Part shown: positions 53,759 to 62,239 of the stretch, piece after piece | Position numbering within the stretch: the stretch's first letter is position 1 | How the letters are laid out: each line of letters starts with the position of its first letter | From: Mitsuaria sp. PDC51 | GTDB taxonomy: Bacteria; Pseudomonadota; Gammaproteobacteria; Burkholderiales; Burkholderiaceae_C | Length of the DNA stretch: 64,000 bases | Assembly: GCF_900113225.1 (NCBI RefSeq) | Contig: NZ_FOZE01000001.1 | Span: 1,364,001 to 1,428,000 of the forward strand | Reading direction: 5' to 3' | Notes under the pieces: generated by a model | What the model saw: the letters and a program-made list of their open reading frames with translations, nothing else | What the model was told of the DNA's origin: nothing | Database searches by the model: none | Position numbers and translations under genes: made by a program

Positions 53759-54861
53759 TTCCGTCGCTGCAATCCGAAGGACTGGTCCTGGCCGAGGTCA
53801 ATGGCTGCCTCGGCCTGATCACCTTGAACCGTCCGCAGGCGCTCAATGCGCTGTCGCTGGCCATGATCCGCGACATGACCGTGCTGCTGAGCGCCTGGCG
53901 CGACGATCCGCGCATCCAGGCCGTGGCGGTGCTGGGCGCGGGGCGCGAGGGCAAGCCCGCGGCCTTCTGCGCCGGCGGCGACATCCGCTTCTTCCACCAG
54001 GCCGCGCTGGCGGGCGACGCCGCGCTGGACGCGTTCTTCACCGAGGAATACGCGCTCAACCACCTGATCCACCAGTTCCCCAAGCCCTACATCGCGCTGA
54101 TGGACGGCGTGGTGATGGGCGGCGGCATGGGGATCAGCCAGGGCGCCAAGCTGCGGGTGCTGACCGAGCACTCGAAGCTGGCGATGCCCGAGACCAACAT
54201 CGGCCTGTTCCCGGACGTGGGCGGCGGTTATTTCCTGTCGCGCTGCCCGGGGCACAGCGGCGAATGGCTGGCGCTGACCGGCCAGGTCATCGGCGCGGGC
54301 GATGCGATCGAGCTGGGCCTGGGCGACGTGTTCGTGCGCAGCAGCGAGCTGCCGGCGATCATCGCGGCCTTCAAGACCGGCGCGCAGGACAGCGCCGAGC
54401 ATGTCGTGGCGACGGTGATGGAGCGCGTGGACCTGGCGCCGGTGGCCGAGCACTGGAACGCGCGGGCGCTGATCAACCGCCATTTCTCGGCGGCGTCGGT
54501 GCCGGCGCTGTTCGCGTCGCTGGCGGCGGATGCGGATCCCTGGGCGCAGCAGGTGCTGGCGACGCTGGGCAAGCGCTCACCGCTGATGATGGCGGTGACG
54601 CTGGAGCAGATCCGGAGGGCGCGCGCGATGAGCCTGGCGGACGACCTGCGCATGGAACGCGACCTGGTGCACCACTGCTTCCATCTGCGGCCCGGCGCGG
54701 CCAGCGAGACGGTGGAGGGCGTGCGCGCGCTGGCGGTCGACAAGGACCATGCGCCGAAGTGGAATCCGGCGCGGGTCGAGGACGTGTGCCGTGCCGACGT
54801 CGAGGCCTTCTTCCGCAGCCCCTGGCCGGCGGCGGAGCATCCGCTGCGGGCGCTGGACTGA
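53755..54861 (+). CDS. 3-hydroxyisobutyryl-CoA hydrolase-like (enoyl-CoA hydratase/isomerase family)
   Basis: 368 residues, GTG start overlapping the upstream stop, with GGAGAG at 53741-53746. Crotonase core: ITLNRPQALNALSLAMIRDM, AFCAGGDIRFFHQAAL, GVVMGGGMGISQGAKLRVL and MPETNIGLFPDVGGGYFLSR. The long C-terminal helical region (HFSAASVPALFASLAADADP, RARAMSLADDLRMERDLVHH) is the mark of HIBYL-CoA hydrolases in valine catabolism rather than plain hydratases. No other valine gene is adjacent, so the assignment rests on sequence alone. Confidence 0.85.
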   Translation: MIPSLQSEGLVLAEVNGCLGLITLNRPQALNALSLAMIRDMTVLLSAWRDDPRIQAVAVLGAGREGKPAAFCAGGDIRFFHQAALAGDAALDAFFTEEYALNHLIHQFPKPYIALMDGVVMGGGMGISQGAKLRVLTEHSKLAMPETNIGLFPDVGGGYFLSRCPGHSGEWLALTGQVIGAGDAIELGLGDVFVRSSELPAIIAAFKTGAQDSAEHVVATVMERVDLAPVAEHWNARALINRHFSAASVPALFASLAADADPWAQQVLATLGKRSPLMMAVTLEQIRRARAMSLADDLRMERDLVHHCFHLRPGAASETVEGVRALAVDKDHAPKWNPARVEDVCRADVEAFFRSPWPAAEHPLRALD

Positions 54862-55045
54862 GCGCGCCGGCCGCTGCCGACTGACGCTGCGCTGACGCGC
54901 CGGGACGGCCCGTCGGCGCAGGGGGATGGCCTACTCGTCTGAGTGACCCCCAACGAAACGCTCTTCCGAGGGAATCGACAAACGCGTCTTCGCGCAGAAA
55001 CTGCTGGCCTTCCCGGGATGAGTCCCGCAAGCAGGAGTTGCAGCG

Positions 55046-55621
55046 ATGACGATGAACGAGCAGTTGGCGCGGGCGCGATCCGTGGTGGCGAATCTGCCGC
55101 CGTTGGCGGGCCGCCCGCGGGTGAGCTATGACGACCTGGTCGCGGTCTTGTGCGAGCCGAGTGCGATGTTCGGTGCGCCGAGCGCGGTCAGGGCGACTGC
55201 CCGCCCGGATCGGCCGAGCCTGGATGGGGACTGGCTGGCGGAGATCCTGAATCAGATCGTTGCGTTCCGGGGCATCCCGTGCACCACGATGATGGAAACC
55301 GTCCAGATGGCCGCGGAGATGGTGCGGCGCCGCGGACTCGCGATCTGCGATGGCCCGGCGGTGGACGTCTGGGTGTTGGACGAGGGCACGGATGATGTCC
55401 AGATGCGCTACATCCTGCGCCTCGATGCACCGCACCATGTGGCGGCTGACCTGGACGATGCGTTGACGTGGTGGCTCTGCGAGTTGGAGATGTGCCGCCC
55501 CGGGTTCACGTTTTCGTTCTCGGGGGCGTGGACCGAAGAAGACCTCCGGCGTTTGCGTGAGCGCGCCGAAGAGCTCGGGCAGACGACGCGAGGAGACACG
55601 CATGCCGATCTCCCATCGTGA
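55046..55621 (+). CDS. Protein of unknown function, partner of the HEPN-like gene
   Basis: 191 residues, AGGAG (55033-55037) before ATG. No family recognised. Visible features: an N-terminal helical stretch, then GDWLAEILNQIVAFRGIPCT, EMVRRRGLAICDGPAVDVWV, ADLDDALTWWLCELEMCRPG and an acidic/basic C-terminal helix (TEEDLRRLRERAEELGQ). No signal peptide or membrane helix. It overlaps the next gene by 20 bases. GC content falls to about 60-65% here, below the surrounding genes, which hints at separate acquisition. Confidence 0.75.
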   Translation: MTMNEQLARARSVVANLPPLAGRPRVSYDDLVAVLCEPSAMFGAPSAVRATARPDRPSLDGDWLAEILNQIVAFRGIPCTTMMETVQMAAEMVRRRGLAICDGPAVDVWVLDEGTDDVQMRYILRLDAPHHVAADLDDALTWWLCELEMCRPGFTFSFSGAWTEEDLRRLRERAEELGQTTRGDTHADLPS

Positions 55622-56009
55622 TCTGCTGAACCAGGCCAAGGGCCTGGCCGTGCCGGAGGAGGCCGTGTTCCGAGCGCTGGTGGGGCGGGCGTACTACGCC
55701 TGTTATCACTGTTGTCGCGAATGGGAGAGGACGCTGCCGGAGCCCGGCAAGACCCGATCCAGCACAAAGGGTGTCCACCAGCAACTGATCGAACGTTTGC
55801 AGCGCCCCGACAAGCGTTGCAGCAAGGATCAGGTGAAGCGCTCGGAGTGGTTGGCTCGGCAACTTGGCACCTTGCGAGCGCTTCGACTGCGTGCTGACTA
55901 TCGCCTGGACGAGCGCATCTCGGATGAGGAGGCGAACGCTCAGGTCAGCCTCGCTGACGCCGTGTTCAAGCGATGTGACTGGGGCGTGAAGACTGGCAGG
56001 CAGGACTGA
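55602..56009 (+). CDS. HEPN-like helical protein (UPF0332-type)
   Basis: 135 residues. DLLNQAKGLAVPEEAVFRAL, VGRAYYACYHCCREW (29-41) and LRALRLRADYRLDERISDEE (91-110) match the HEPN/UPF0332 layout: an RAYYA-type first block and an R-x-x-ADY-type second block. The canonical C-terminal R-x4-6-H RNase motif is not visible (R-A-D-Y is followed by no His), so nuclease activity is doubtful. AGGAG (55591-55595) fixes ATG 55602 inside the upstream gene. HEPN proteins often act in toxin-antitoxin or defence pairs; the partner here is not a recognised nucleotidyltransferase. GC about 60%. Confidence 0.68.
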   Translation: MPISHRDLLNQAKGLAVPEEAVFRALVGRAYYACYHCCREWERTLPEPGKTRSSTKGVHQQLIERLQRPDKRCSKDQVKRSEWLARQLGTLRALRLRADYRLDERISDEEANAQVSLADAVFKRCDWGVKTGRQD

Positions 56010-56038
56010 CGGGGAGAAAACGACAGTCCCGCGCCTGC
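55996..56038. terminator. Interrupted hairpin between convergent HEPN-like and acylase genes
   Basis: GCAGG and GGACTG (55996-56008) pair with CAGTCC and CCTGC (56024-56038) around an AAAA-containing loop, with small bulges. It covers the HEPN-like stop codon and ends two bases from the acylase stop. Confidence 0.55.
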
Positions 56039-56039
56039 A

Positions 56040-58553
56040 TCACTCGCTGATGGTCTTCGTCACCAAGGCCGGGTCCTTCGCGATGTCGGCCTCGGAGAAC
56101 GGCATCCGCTGCCACTGCCCCGCGCTGTAGGCGCGCGTGTAGTCGCTGAAGTGCGGGGACGCCGGATCGTCGCTCTGCGAGAAGGTGAGGAAGGTGTAGG
56201 CCTCGACGCCCTCGCTGGGGAAACGCACCACCTGCATGTAGCTGTTGGCGCTGGTCGCCGTGTTGAGGTCGTAACCGCCCTGGTCGAGCCGGCTGAGCGA
56301 GCATGCCACGGTGAAGTAGCCCTGCGCGCCGCAGCCGCCGAACATCGGGATCTTCTCCGTGCCGCGCGTCGCGAACAGCGTTTCGCCCCGGGTTGCCGTC
56401 AGCGCGAAGCCACTGGCATGCACCCGCAGGATGGCCGCGCCGAAGGCCTGCAGCAGCGTGGACCGCAGCGCGGGATTCAGGTCGCGCGGCGTGCGCAGCG
56501 GATCGGCGCTGCTGAAGGGCACCTGGAACAGCGAGGCCTCGGGCACCCGCGACGCGCGGGTCCAGAACTCGTCCCACAGGTGCGCGCCGCGCGAGTCCAC
56601 CAGCCCCTTGCCATCCCAGGCCTGCAGCGCCGCGCAGGCCTCGGCGGGGTCGACGTTGCGCGCCGGGTTGAAGGTCTCGCCGGTGGCGGAGTCGCCAGTC
56701 ACCGCGATCGTCGTCGCCGGCGCGCAGAACATCGCCAGCGCCTGGTCCTTGAACAGCTCCGCGGTGAGCGCGCGGCTGTTGATCACCATCGCGCGCACGG
56801 TCTCGCTGGTGGCCTTGTTGCCGGCCAGGCCGTCGCTGCCGGCCAGCCGATCCTGGACCAGCAGGTGCGCCAGCCGCGAGCGGAAGCTGATCGACGCGGT
56901 GCCGGCCGGCCCGAGGATGTCCGGATAACCGGTGAGCGGCGCGGCCGCGTTGGCGAGCCAGTAGCTGTCGTTGCTGTTGAGCACGTAGTCGTCACGCAGC
57001 AGGCTGGGCATGCGGGAGGTGCCAAGCGCCCCCGGCTGCTTGGAATCGGCATCGGTCTGCCAGTCGCAACTGGTCCGCGATCCGTCGAGCACCGGTGTGC
57101 GGGGCAGGGCCGCGCTGAGCGCTGTCGTCAGCGCGGTCGCGCAGCTGCTGAGCTGCGACGGCGCGACGTTGGGCATCGCGCCGATGTCGGCGTACCAGGC
57201 CTGAGAGCCGCCCCGGGCCACGGCCACCGTGTTGACCCAGGGGATGGCCGATTCCTCGCGCTGGATGGTCGCCACCTCGTCCAGCGTCCTGGCCTGGCTC
57301 CAGCGCAGCCAGACGCGGAACACGCGGAAGTTCTCCGCGTTGATGTCCCGGATCGCGAAGACGGTGTTGCTGTTCCAACCCAGCGCCGCGTTGAGCGCAC
57401 CGAGGTTGACGATCGGGCCGTGCTGGGACTCGTAGAGCGTGCGCGTGACTGGCGTGACGCTGCCGTCGGCCTGCTTCACCTGCACGGTGATCTCGCGGGC
57501 GGTCATCTTCGTCGCGACGCCGTCGCGCAGGTAGCTGGTCGGGTCGCCGGGCACCAGCGTCAGCTGGAACAGGCCGTAGCGCCGCGCCGTCGACACGGTG
57601 TGGCTCCAGGCGATGTGGTCGGTGTAGCCGATCTGGATGACCGGCACCGCCAGGAAGGAGGTGCCGGCGACGTCGAGTTCACCCGGAATGGTGAGGTGCG
57701 CCTGGTAGAAGCGATCCGGGCCGCGCCAGTACCAGTGGGGATTGCCGAACAGCAGCGGGCTGCCGTCGCCGGTGGCCGCGGTGCCGAAGCCGATCATGTT
57801 GCTGCCCACGCCGTCATGGCCGCCGACCTGGAAGGTCGGCAGGCGGTCCATGGCCAGTTGCAGCCGCCCGGAGGGGCGCGCCGCCTTCGTCGCCGTTGCT
57901 GTCACCGCAGCCGTCGCCGGACTGGCCGCGGCCGGCGGCGTCGCGTTGGCGATCGGCGCGACGAAGTTGCTGTAGCCCGCCGCGAAGTGCGCCGCGTACA
58001 GGCGCCGGAAGACGTCGGTGTCGCTGATCGGCACGACCCAGGCCTCGTTGCGGCAGGCCGCGTGGGCGCCAGGCTCGGCGCCGGCCTTGATCTCGCGGAC
58101 ATAGCGGTTGTAGCCGGCAGCGAAACCCGCCACGAGCTGCTTGAGCTTGTCCGGCTGCGCGGCGATGAGCCGCTGCATCACCGCGTCGTTGAGCACGTGC
58201 CGGTGATAGAAGTCGGCATCGAGGTTGCGCGGCTGGCCGATGGTGCCCTGAAAGGGGATAGTCGCGTCGGCGCCGAAGTGGCGGGAGCGCTCGCCGCGGA
58301 AGGTCAGCATCGCGTTGGCGATCGTGCACAGGTCGTCCTGGGCCTGCGCATAGCCGTAGCCGTAGCCGGCACCTCCCCAGTCCGGCGCCTTGATGTGCGG
58401 CACCCCCATCGTGGTGCGGCGGATCTCCGCGCGGTAGGTGGCGGCGGGCTCGCCGCCGTCGTCGCCGTCGCCGTTGCAGCCGGCCAGCAGCGCGGCCATT
58501 CCCAGGGTCAGCGCGAGCAGCGGCCGCTGGCCGCCTCGAACGGAAATTCGCAT
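56040..58553 (-). CDS. Lipoprotein penicillin/AHL acylase-family Ntn-hydrolase
   Basis: 837 residues. A lipoprotein signal ends LLAGC (Cys26). The alpha region shows RRTTMGVPHIKAPDWGGAGY and GYAQAQDDLC; the predicted beta-chain nucleophile is Ser251 in GGHDGVGSNMIGFG, followed by GNPHWYWRGPDRFYQAHLTI and VTRTLYESQHGPIVN. This is the PvdQ/QuiP-like penicillin amidase family, whose members deacylate acyl-homoserine lactones, beta-lactams or lipopeptides. The linker before Ser251 is Ala/Thr-rich, as expected for a cleaved spacer. AAGGGAG precedes ATG 58553. Quorum-signal degradation is possible but not shown. Confidence 0.85.
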   Translation of the reverse strand: MRISVRGGQRPLLALTLGMAALLAGCNGDGDDGGEPAATYRAEIRRTTMGVPHIKAPDWGGAGYGYGYAQAQDDLCTIANAMLTFRGERSRHFGADATIPFQGTIGQPRNLDADFYHRHVLNDAVMQRLIAAQPDKLKQLVAGFAAGYNRYVREIKAGAEPGAHAACRNEAWVVPISDTDVFRRLYAAHFAAGYSNFVAPIANATPPAAASPATAAVTATATKAARPSGRLQLAMDRLPTFQVGGHDGVGSNMIGFGTAATGDGSPLLFGNPHWYWRGPDRFYQAHLTIPGELDVAGTSFLAVPVIQIGYTDHIAWSHTVSTARRYGLFQLTLVPGDPTSYLRDGVATKMTAREITVQVKQADGSVTPVTRTLYESQHGPIVNLGALNAALGWNSNTVFAIRDINAENFRVFRVWLRWSQARTLDEVATIQREESAIPWVNTVAVARGGSQAWYADIGAMPNVAPSQLSSCATALTTALSAALPRTPVLDGSRTSCDWQTDADSKQPGALGTSRMPSLLRDDYVLNSNDSYWLANAAAPLTGYPDILGPAGTASISFRSRLAHLLVQDRLAGSDGLAGNKATSETVRAMVINSRALTAELFKDQALAMFCAPATTIAVTGDSATGETFNPARNVDPAEACAALQAWDGKGLVDSRGAHLWDEFWTRASRVPEASLFQVPFSSADPLRTPRDLNPALRSTLLQAFGAAILRVHASGFALTATRGETLFATRGTEKIPMFGGCGAQGYFTVACSLSRLDQGGYDLNTATSANSYMQVVRFPSEGVEAYTFLTFSQSDDPASPHFSDYTRAYSAGQWQRMPFSEADIAKDPALVTKTISE

Positions 58554-58664
58554 GTCTTGTCTCCCTTATGCCTGTCTCGGCCCGGGCGGGCCGGAGCGCC
58601 ACAAGAATAGGGCGAGGAGCGCCAGTCGAGCCGACCGCACCGCGTTTCCAGGCGTTTCCGCCAC

Positions 58665-58692
58665 TATGATGCGAGGAATTCTCATTTGAGAA
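58665..58692 (+). promoter_or_regulatory. -10-like element and inverted repeat before the PepSY operon
   Basis: TATGAT (58665-58670) is followed by TTCTCA-tt-TGAGAA (58679-58692), 17 bases before the DUF3649 ATG at 58710. Operons of this type are usually iron-controlled, and the AT-rich repeat recalls half of a Fur box, but its half-sites face outward rather than in the usual order. Fur control is a hypothesis. Confidence 0.45.
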
Positions 58693-58709
58693 CTGTTCGC
58701 ACTGATGAC

Positions 58710-59069
58710 ATGAACGTCACCGTCTCACCGACCCCCTCCGCGCGCCGCGTCGGCGCCTCTTCCGCCGGCGGGCTGGCGCGGCTGCGGGCCGTGCTGCCCT
58801 TGATCTCGCGCATCGTCGCGGCGGTGGGCGGCGGTTACGCGCTCGCCGCGCTGGCCAGCGTCGCCGTGCTGGCGCTGCCCGTCAGCCGCATCCAGGCCGT
58901 CATCGGCGGCATGCTGGGCAGCTTCGCGGTCTACGCCGCGGCGGTCGTGTGGGTCTTCGCCGTGCGCAGCGCCACCCGCGCCTGGATCGGCCTGCTGGTG
59001 GCCGCGCTGCCGCTGCTGCCGTTGGCGTGGTCCGTCTGGCATGGCGCCGCGCCGGCCGTCTCGCCATGA
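58710..59069 (+). CDS. DUF3649 small membrane protein
   Basis: 119 residues with about three helices (RIVAAVGGGYALAALASVAV, IGGMLGSFAVYAAAVVWVFA, WIGLLVAALPLLPLAWSVWH). The helix pattern and position match DUF3649 proteins that precede PepSY and DUF3325 genes in iron-siderophore loci. I chose ATG 58710 over TTG 58686. The stop overlaps the PepSY start (ATGA). Function unknown; probably part of a reductase or permease complex. Confidence 0.75.
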   Translation: MNVTVSPTPSARRVGASSAGGLARLRAVLPLISRIVAAVGGGYALAALASVAVLALPVSRIQAVIGGMLGSFAVYAAAVVWVFAVRSATRAWIGLLVAALPLLPLAWSVWHGAAPAVSP

Positions 59070-60757
59070 GCGCCCCTGACCTTTCCCCTCACGCCACGCC
59101 CGACGCCGCCAGCGGTACCGGAGCGCGCGTCCCGGCCGCGCCGCGCGGCCTCCGGCAGACGATGTCCGACCTGCACATCTGGACCGGATTGCTGCTGGGC
59201 TGGTTCCTGTTCGCGATGTTCCTCACCGGGACGGTCAGCTATTTCAAGGAAGAGCTGTCGCAATGGATGCGGCCCGAGATCGCGCACCAGGCCGACCGGC
59301 CGGAGGCGGCCGTCGTGGCGGGACGCATCGCCAAGACGCTGGAGACCGTCGCGCCCGGCACCACCCAATGGAGTCTGCGCCTGCCCGACGAGCGCCACCC
59401 GATCGCGAACGCCTTCTGGCGCGTGCCGCCCAAGGATGGCGCCAAGCGTGCCTTCAAGGACGCCAACTTCGATCCGCAGACCGGCCTCAAGGTCGCGGCC
59501 CGCGAGACGCCGGGCGGTGAATTCTTCTACCGCTTCCACTTCCAGTTCCATTACATGCCGGTGGCCTGGGGGCGCTGGCTGGCCGGGCTGGCGGCGATGT
59601 TCATGCTGGTGGCCATCGTCAGCGGCGTGATCACCCACAAGAAGATCTTCACGGACTTCTTCACCTTCCGATGGGGGAAGGGCCAGCGGTCCTGGCTGGA
59701 CGCGCACAACGCGCTGTCGGTGTTCGGGCTGCCCTTTCACCTGATGATCACGTACACCGGGCTGGTGACGCTGATGACGCTCTACATGCCGTGGCCTGAA
59801 ATGGCCGGCATCGAGTCGCCGGCGATGAAGCGTCAGCTGACCTCGGAGATGAATGCCTTCCTCCAGCCGGCCAAGCCGTCCGGCGAAGCGGCGCCGCTCG
59901 CGTCGATCGAGGCGATGGTGCGCGAGGCCGAGCGGCGCTGGGGCCCGGGCAGCGTGGCGCGGGTGACCGCGGCCAATCCGGGCGACGCGGCGGCGCGCGT
60001 GGCGATCGCGCGCGGCGAGGGCGGGCGCTTGTCGATGAGCCCCCAGTACCTGCTGTTCGACGGCGTCTCCGGTCGCGTGGTCGAGGAGAAGCAGGGCGTG
60101 GGCGCGGCGGCCGAGACGCGAGGCGTGATGTACGGGCTGCACCTGGGGCGCTTCGGCGATGGCGCGACGCGCTGGCTGTATTTCCTCGTCAGCCTGGCCG
60201 GCACCGCGATGGTGGGCTCTGGCCTGGTGATGTGGACGGTCAAGCGACGCCAGAAGCTGGCCGATCCGGAGCGGCCCCATCTGGGCTTCCGGATCGTGGA
60301 GCGGCTCAACATCGCCGCGATCGCCGGCCTGCCGCTGGCGATGGCGGCCATGCTCTGGGCCAACCGCCTGCTGCCGCTGGACCTGTCGCGGCGCGGCGAG
60401 TGGGAGATCCACGTCGTCTTCATCGTCTGGGCACTGGCGCTGGCGCATGCGGTGCTGCGGCCGCCCCGGCGCGCCTGGATCGAGCTGTTCGCGCTGGGCG
60501 CCGCGGCCCTGGCGCTGCTGCCGGTGCTCAATGCGCTGACGACGGATCGCCCGCTGTGGCGCAGCCTGGCGCAGGGCGACTGGGCCTTCGCCGGCGTCGA
60601 GCTCGTGGGACTGGCCTTCGCGGCGCTGCTCGCCGGGCTGGCGAGGCGTGTGGCGCGGCATCGGCTCAAGGGCGCGCGGCCAGGCCGGGCGAGGGCCATC
60701 GGAACGCCGGCACGACCAGCGGCCGACACCGCCGCGGCGGTGGAGGGCGCGCGATGA
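59066..60757 (+). CDS. PepSY-associated TM domain protein (iron/siderophore-linked reductase type)
   Basis: 563 residues. LHIWTGLLLGWFLFAMFLTG, then SYFKEELSQWM and a periplasmic region, RFHFQFHYMPVAWGRWLAGL with HKKIFTDFFTFRWGKGQRSW, and LDAHNALSVFGLPFHLMITY carry several His residues in membrane helices, suggesting heme binding. PepSY-TM proteins in this setting are proposed to reduce ferric siderophores in the inner membrane. The start overlaps the DUF3649 stop and the stop overlaps DUF3325. No TonB-dependent receptor gene is in the window. Confidence 0.85.
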   Translation: MSAPDLSPHATPDAASGTGARVPAAPRGLRQTMSDLHIWTGLLLGWFLFAMFLTGTVSYFKEELSQWMRPEIAHQADRPEAAVVAGRIAKTLETVAPGTTQWSLRLPDERHPIANAFWRVPPKDGAKRAFKDANFDPQTGLKVAARETPGGEFFYRFHFQFHYMPVAWGRWLAGLAAMFMLVAIVSGVITHKKIFTDFFTFRWGKGQRSWLDAHNALSVFGLPFHLMITYTGLVTLMTLYMPWPEMAGIESPAMKRQLTSEMNAFLQPAKPSGEAAPLASIEAMVREAERRWGPGSVARVTAANPGDAAARVAIARGEGGRLSMSPQYLLFDGVSGRVVEEKQGVGAAAETRGVMYGLHLGRFGDGATRWLYFLVSLAGTAMVGSGLVMWTVKRRQKLADPERPHLGFRIVERLNIAAIAGLPLAMAAMLWANRLLPLDLSRRGEWEIHVVFIVWALALAHAVLRPPRRAWIELFALGAAALALLPVLNALTTDRPLWRSLAQGDWAFAGVELVGLAFAALLAGLARRVARHRLKGARPGRARAIGTPARPAADTAAAVEGAR

Positions 60758-61032
60758 CGCACTTCGCCAGCCTGCTGATCTGCGTCGGGGCCTTCGCCGC
60801 GCTGGCGATGGCGACGGAGCGCGCCCAGCAGGACGTCCTTGAGCGGACGTTGTCGCGAGACGCGACGCGCGCGCTGCGGATCATCGGCTGGGCGCTGCTG
60901 CTCGCGAGCCTGGCGGTCGTCGTCGGCGCGCAGGGGTGGGGCCTGGGACTGGTGAGCTACAGCGGCCACACGAGCGTCGCGGCCGGCCTTGTCTTCCTGG
61001 GCCTGATCGCGCGTCAGCGGCGCAAGGGCTGA
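60754..61032 (+). CDS. DUF3325 small membrane protein
   Basis: 92 residues with three short helices (HFASLLICVGAFAALAMATE, ALRIIGWALLLASLAVVVGA, TSVAAGLVFLGLIA). It matches DUF3325 in size, topology and position. The ATG overlaps the PepSY stop, completing a three-gene coupled operon. Function unknown. Confidence 0.75.
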   Translation: MTHFASLLICVGAFAALAMATERAQQDVLERTLSRDATRALRIIGWALLLASLAVVVGAQGWGLGLVSYSGHTSVAAGLVFLGLIARQRRKG

Positions 61033-61065
61033 GGGCGACCGGGCGGGCCTTGGGCCGGTGAGGCG

Positions 61066-62142
61066 TCAGCGAGCCGGTGCCGATGCCGGCGTCGACACCG
61101 CCGCCGAAGCGGCGGTGGCCGGCAGCAGCGTGGCGCGGGCCTCGGCCTGGCGCAGGAAGTTGTCGTAGGCGCGGGTGGCGTCGTCGGCGTCGCGGCTGCG
61201 CAGCATCATGACCACCGTGCTGTGGCGGGTGAGGGCGGCGAAATATTCCTGCGTCTCCGCGCTCCAGACCAGGCGCACGACCTCGTCGCCAAAGCGCTGG
61301 CGGCGCAGGGTCTCCACCGCGCTGCCGAAGAAGCGCAGGTCCGGGCCGTCGGAGATCGGCGTCAGCGGCACGGCCGGCAGCAGCGGCTCGGGGAGCGTGG
61401 CCTCGGTCATCCGGCCCAGCAGCACCGGGCGCCCGACTTCGCCGGCGGCGGCCATGCGCCGGAAACTGTCGAAGCGTTGCCAAGCCTCGGCCTCGTCGGA
61501 CGACACCAGCGTGCGCCGCAGCTCGCCGTGCTGCAGGACGGCCACGTAGAAGCGCCGAGGCACCGCGTTCGACCAGACCTCGATCGAGACATCGTCGACC
61601 TCGACGCGCCGCATCAGCAGCAGCGTGCGAGCGGCCAGACGTGCGCGCAGCTCGTCGATGTCCGCGGCCTCGGCGTTCACCGCCGGCGCGGCGGTGGCGA
61701 CCGTGGAGATGGATGCCGTCGCCGCAGCCGTCGCTGCCAGCGCCGTCGCTTTCGAGGCGCCGCCCGGCTTGGCGATGCCGGTCGACGTCGAGCGTCTGGC
61801 GGCCTTCGAGCCCGTCGATGCCTTCGACGCTTGCGAGGCCTTCGATGGCTTCGAAGTCTTTGATGTCTTCGGGGCTTTCGGGCCGGTCGACGTCTTCGCG
61901 GCGCTCGTCGGTTTCGCGACTGGCGCAGCTTTCAAGGTTTTTGGGGGGCGCGTCGACGACGCCGAGTTCCGCTTGGACGACTGGGCGCTGGTGGTCTTCG
62001 CGCTGTTCGCGACCTTCGCCGGCGCCGCGGTCTCGGTCGCGGCCACGGCCCGCGGCAGGGGCAGCCACGCCGAGATCAACAGCGCGAGGACGAAGCCGCG
62101 GAGACGCCGAAGGCTCCGGAGCGGGCGAGGGGACGGGTACAT
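61066..62142 (-). CDS. Secreted Lys/Ala/Ser/Thr-rich protein, unknown function
   Basis: 358 residues. A signal peptide (LRGFVLALLISAWLPLPRAV) is followed by about 120 residues of low complexity dominated by Lys, Ala, Ser and Thr with repeating KTSK/KASK units, reminiscent of histone H1-like tails. The C-terminal 190 residues look folded: LAARTLLLMRRVEVDDVSIE, RRFYVAVLQHGELRRTLVSS and QEYFAALTRHSTVVMMLRSR. No known family. ATG 62142 is chosen over an extended reading to 62340 that would overlap dusA. It is divergent from dusA. Confidence 0.7.
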   Translation of the reverse strand: MYPSPRPLRSLRRLRGFVLALLISAWLPLPRAVAATETAAPAKVANSAKTTSAQSSKRNSASSTRPPKTLKAAPVAKPTSAAKTSTGPKAPKTSKTSKPSKASQASKASTGSKAARRSTSTGIAKPGGASKATALAATAAATASISTVATAAPAVNAEAADIDELRARLAARTLLLMRRVEVDDVSIEVWSNAVPRRFYVAVLQHGELRRTLVSSDEAEAWQRFDSFRRMAAAGEVGRPVLLGRMTEATLPEPLLPAVPLTPISDGPDLRFFGSAVETLRRQRFGDEVVRLVWSAETQEYFAALTRHSTVVMMLRSRDADDATRAYDNFLRQAEARATLLPATAASAAVSTPASAPAR

Positions 62143-62225
62143 GAGCGGTCGGCATGGTACGACGGCGGTGTGCTTCCTTGGCAAGGCGGGCGCAGCGCCC
62201 GGGCGTGTGGGGATTCGCGCTCCGG

Positions 62226-62231
62226 GATAAT
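62226..62231 (+). promoter_or_regulatory. Candidate -10 hexamer, leaderless-type, dusA
   Basis: GATAAT, eight bases (ccgcgccc), then ATG 62240. Five of six bases match TATAAT. Confidence 0.45.
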
Positions 62232-62239
62232 CCGCGCCC

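Noticed and set aside
54943-55131. Small open frame (62 residues) before the HEPN cassette
   Set aside because: It has no ribosome binding site and its second half overlaps the 191-residue gene.
55602-56009. Calling the HEPN-like protein an active RNase toxin
   Set aside because: The usual C-terminal R-x4-6-H motif is not visible; only the fold-type motifs are.
56151-58610. 819-residue plus-strand open frame opposite the acylase
   Set aside because: It is antisense to a full lipoprotein acylase with signal peptide and nucleophile Ser.
58679-58692. Calling the repeat a canonical Fur box
   Set aside because: The half-sites TTCTCA and TGAGAA are in reversed order relative to the usual arrangement.
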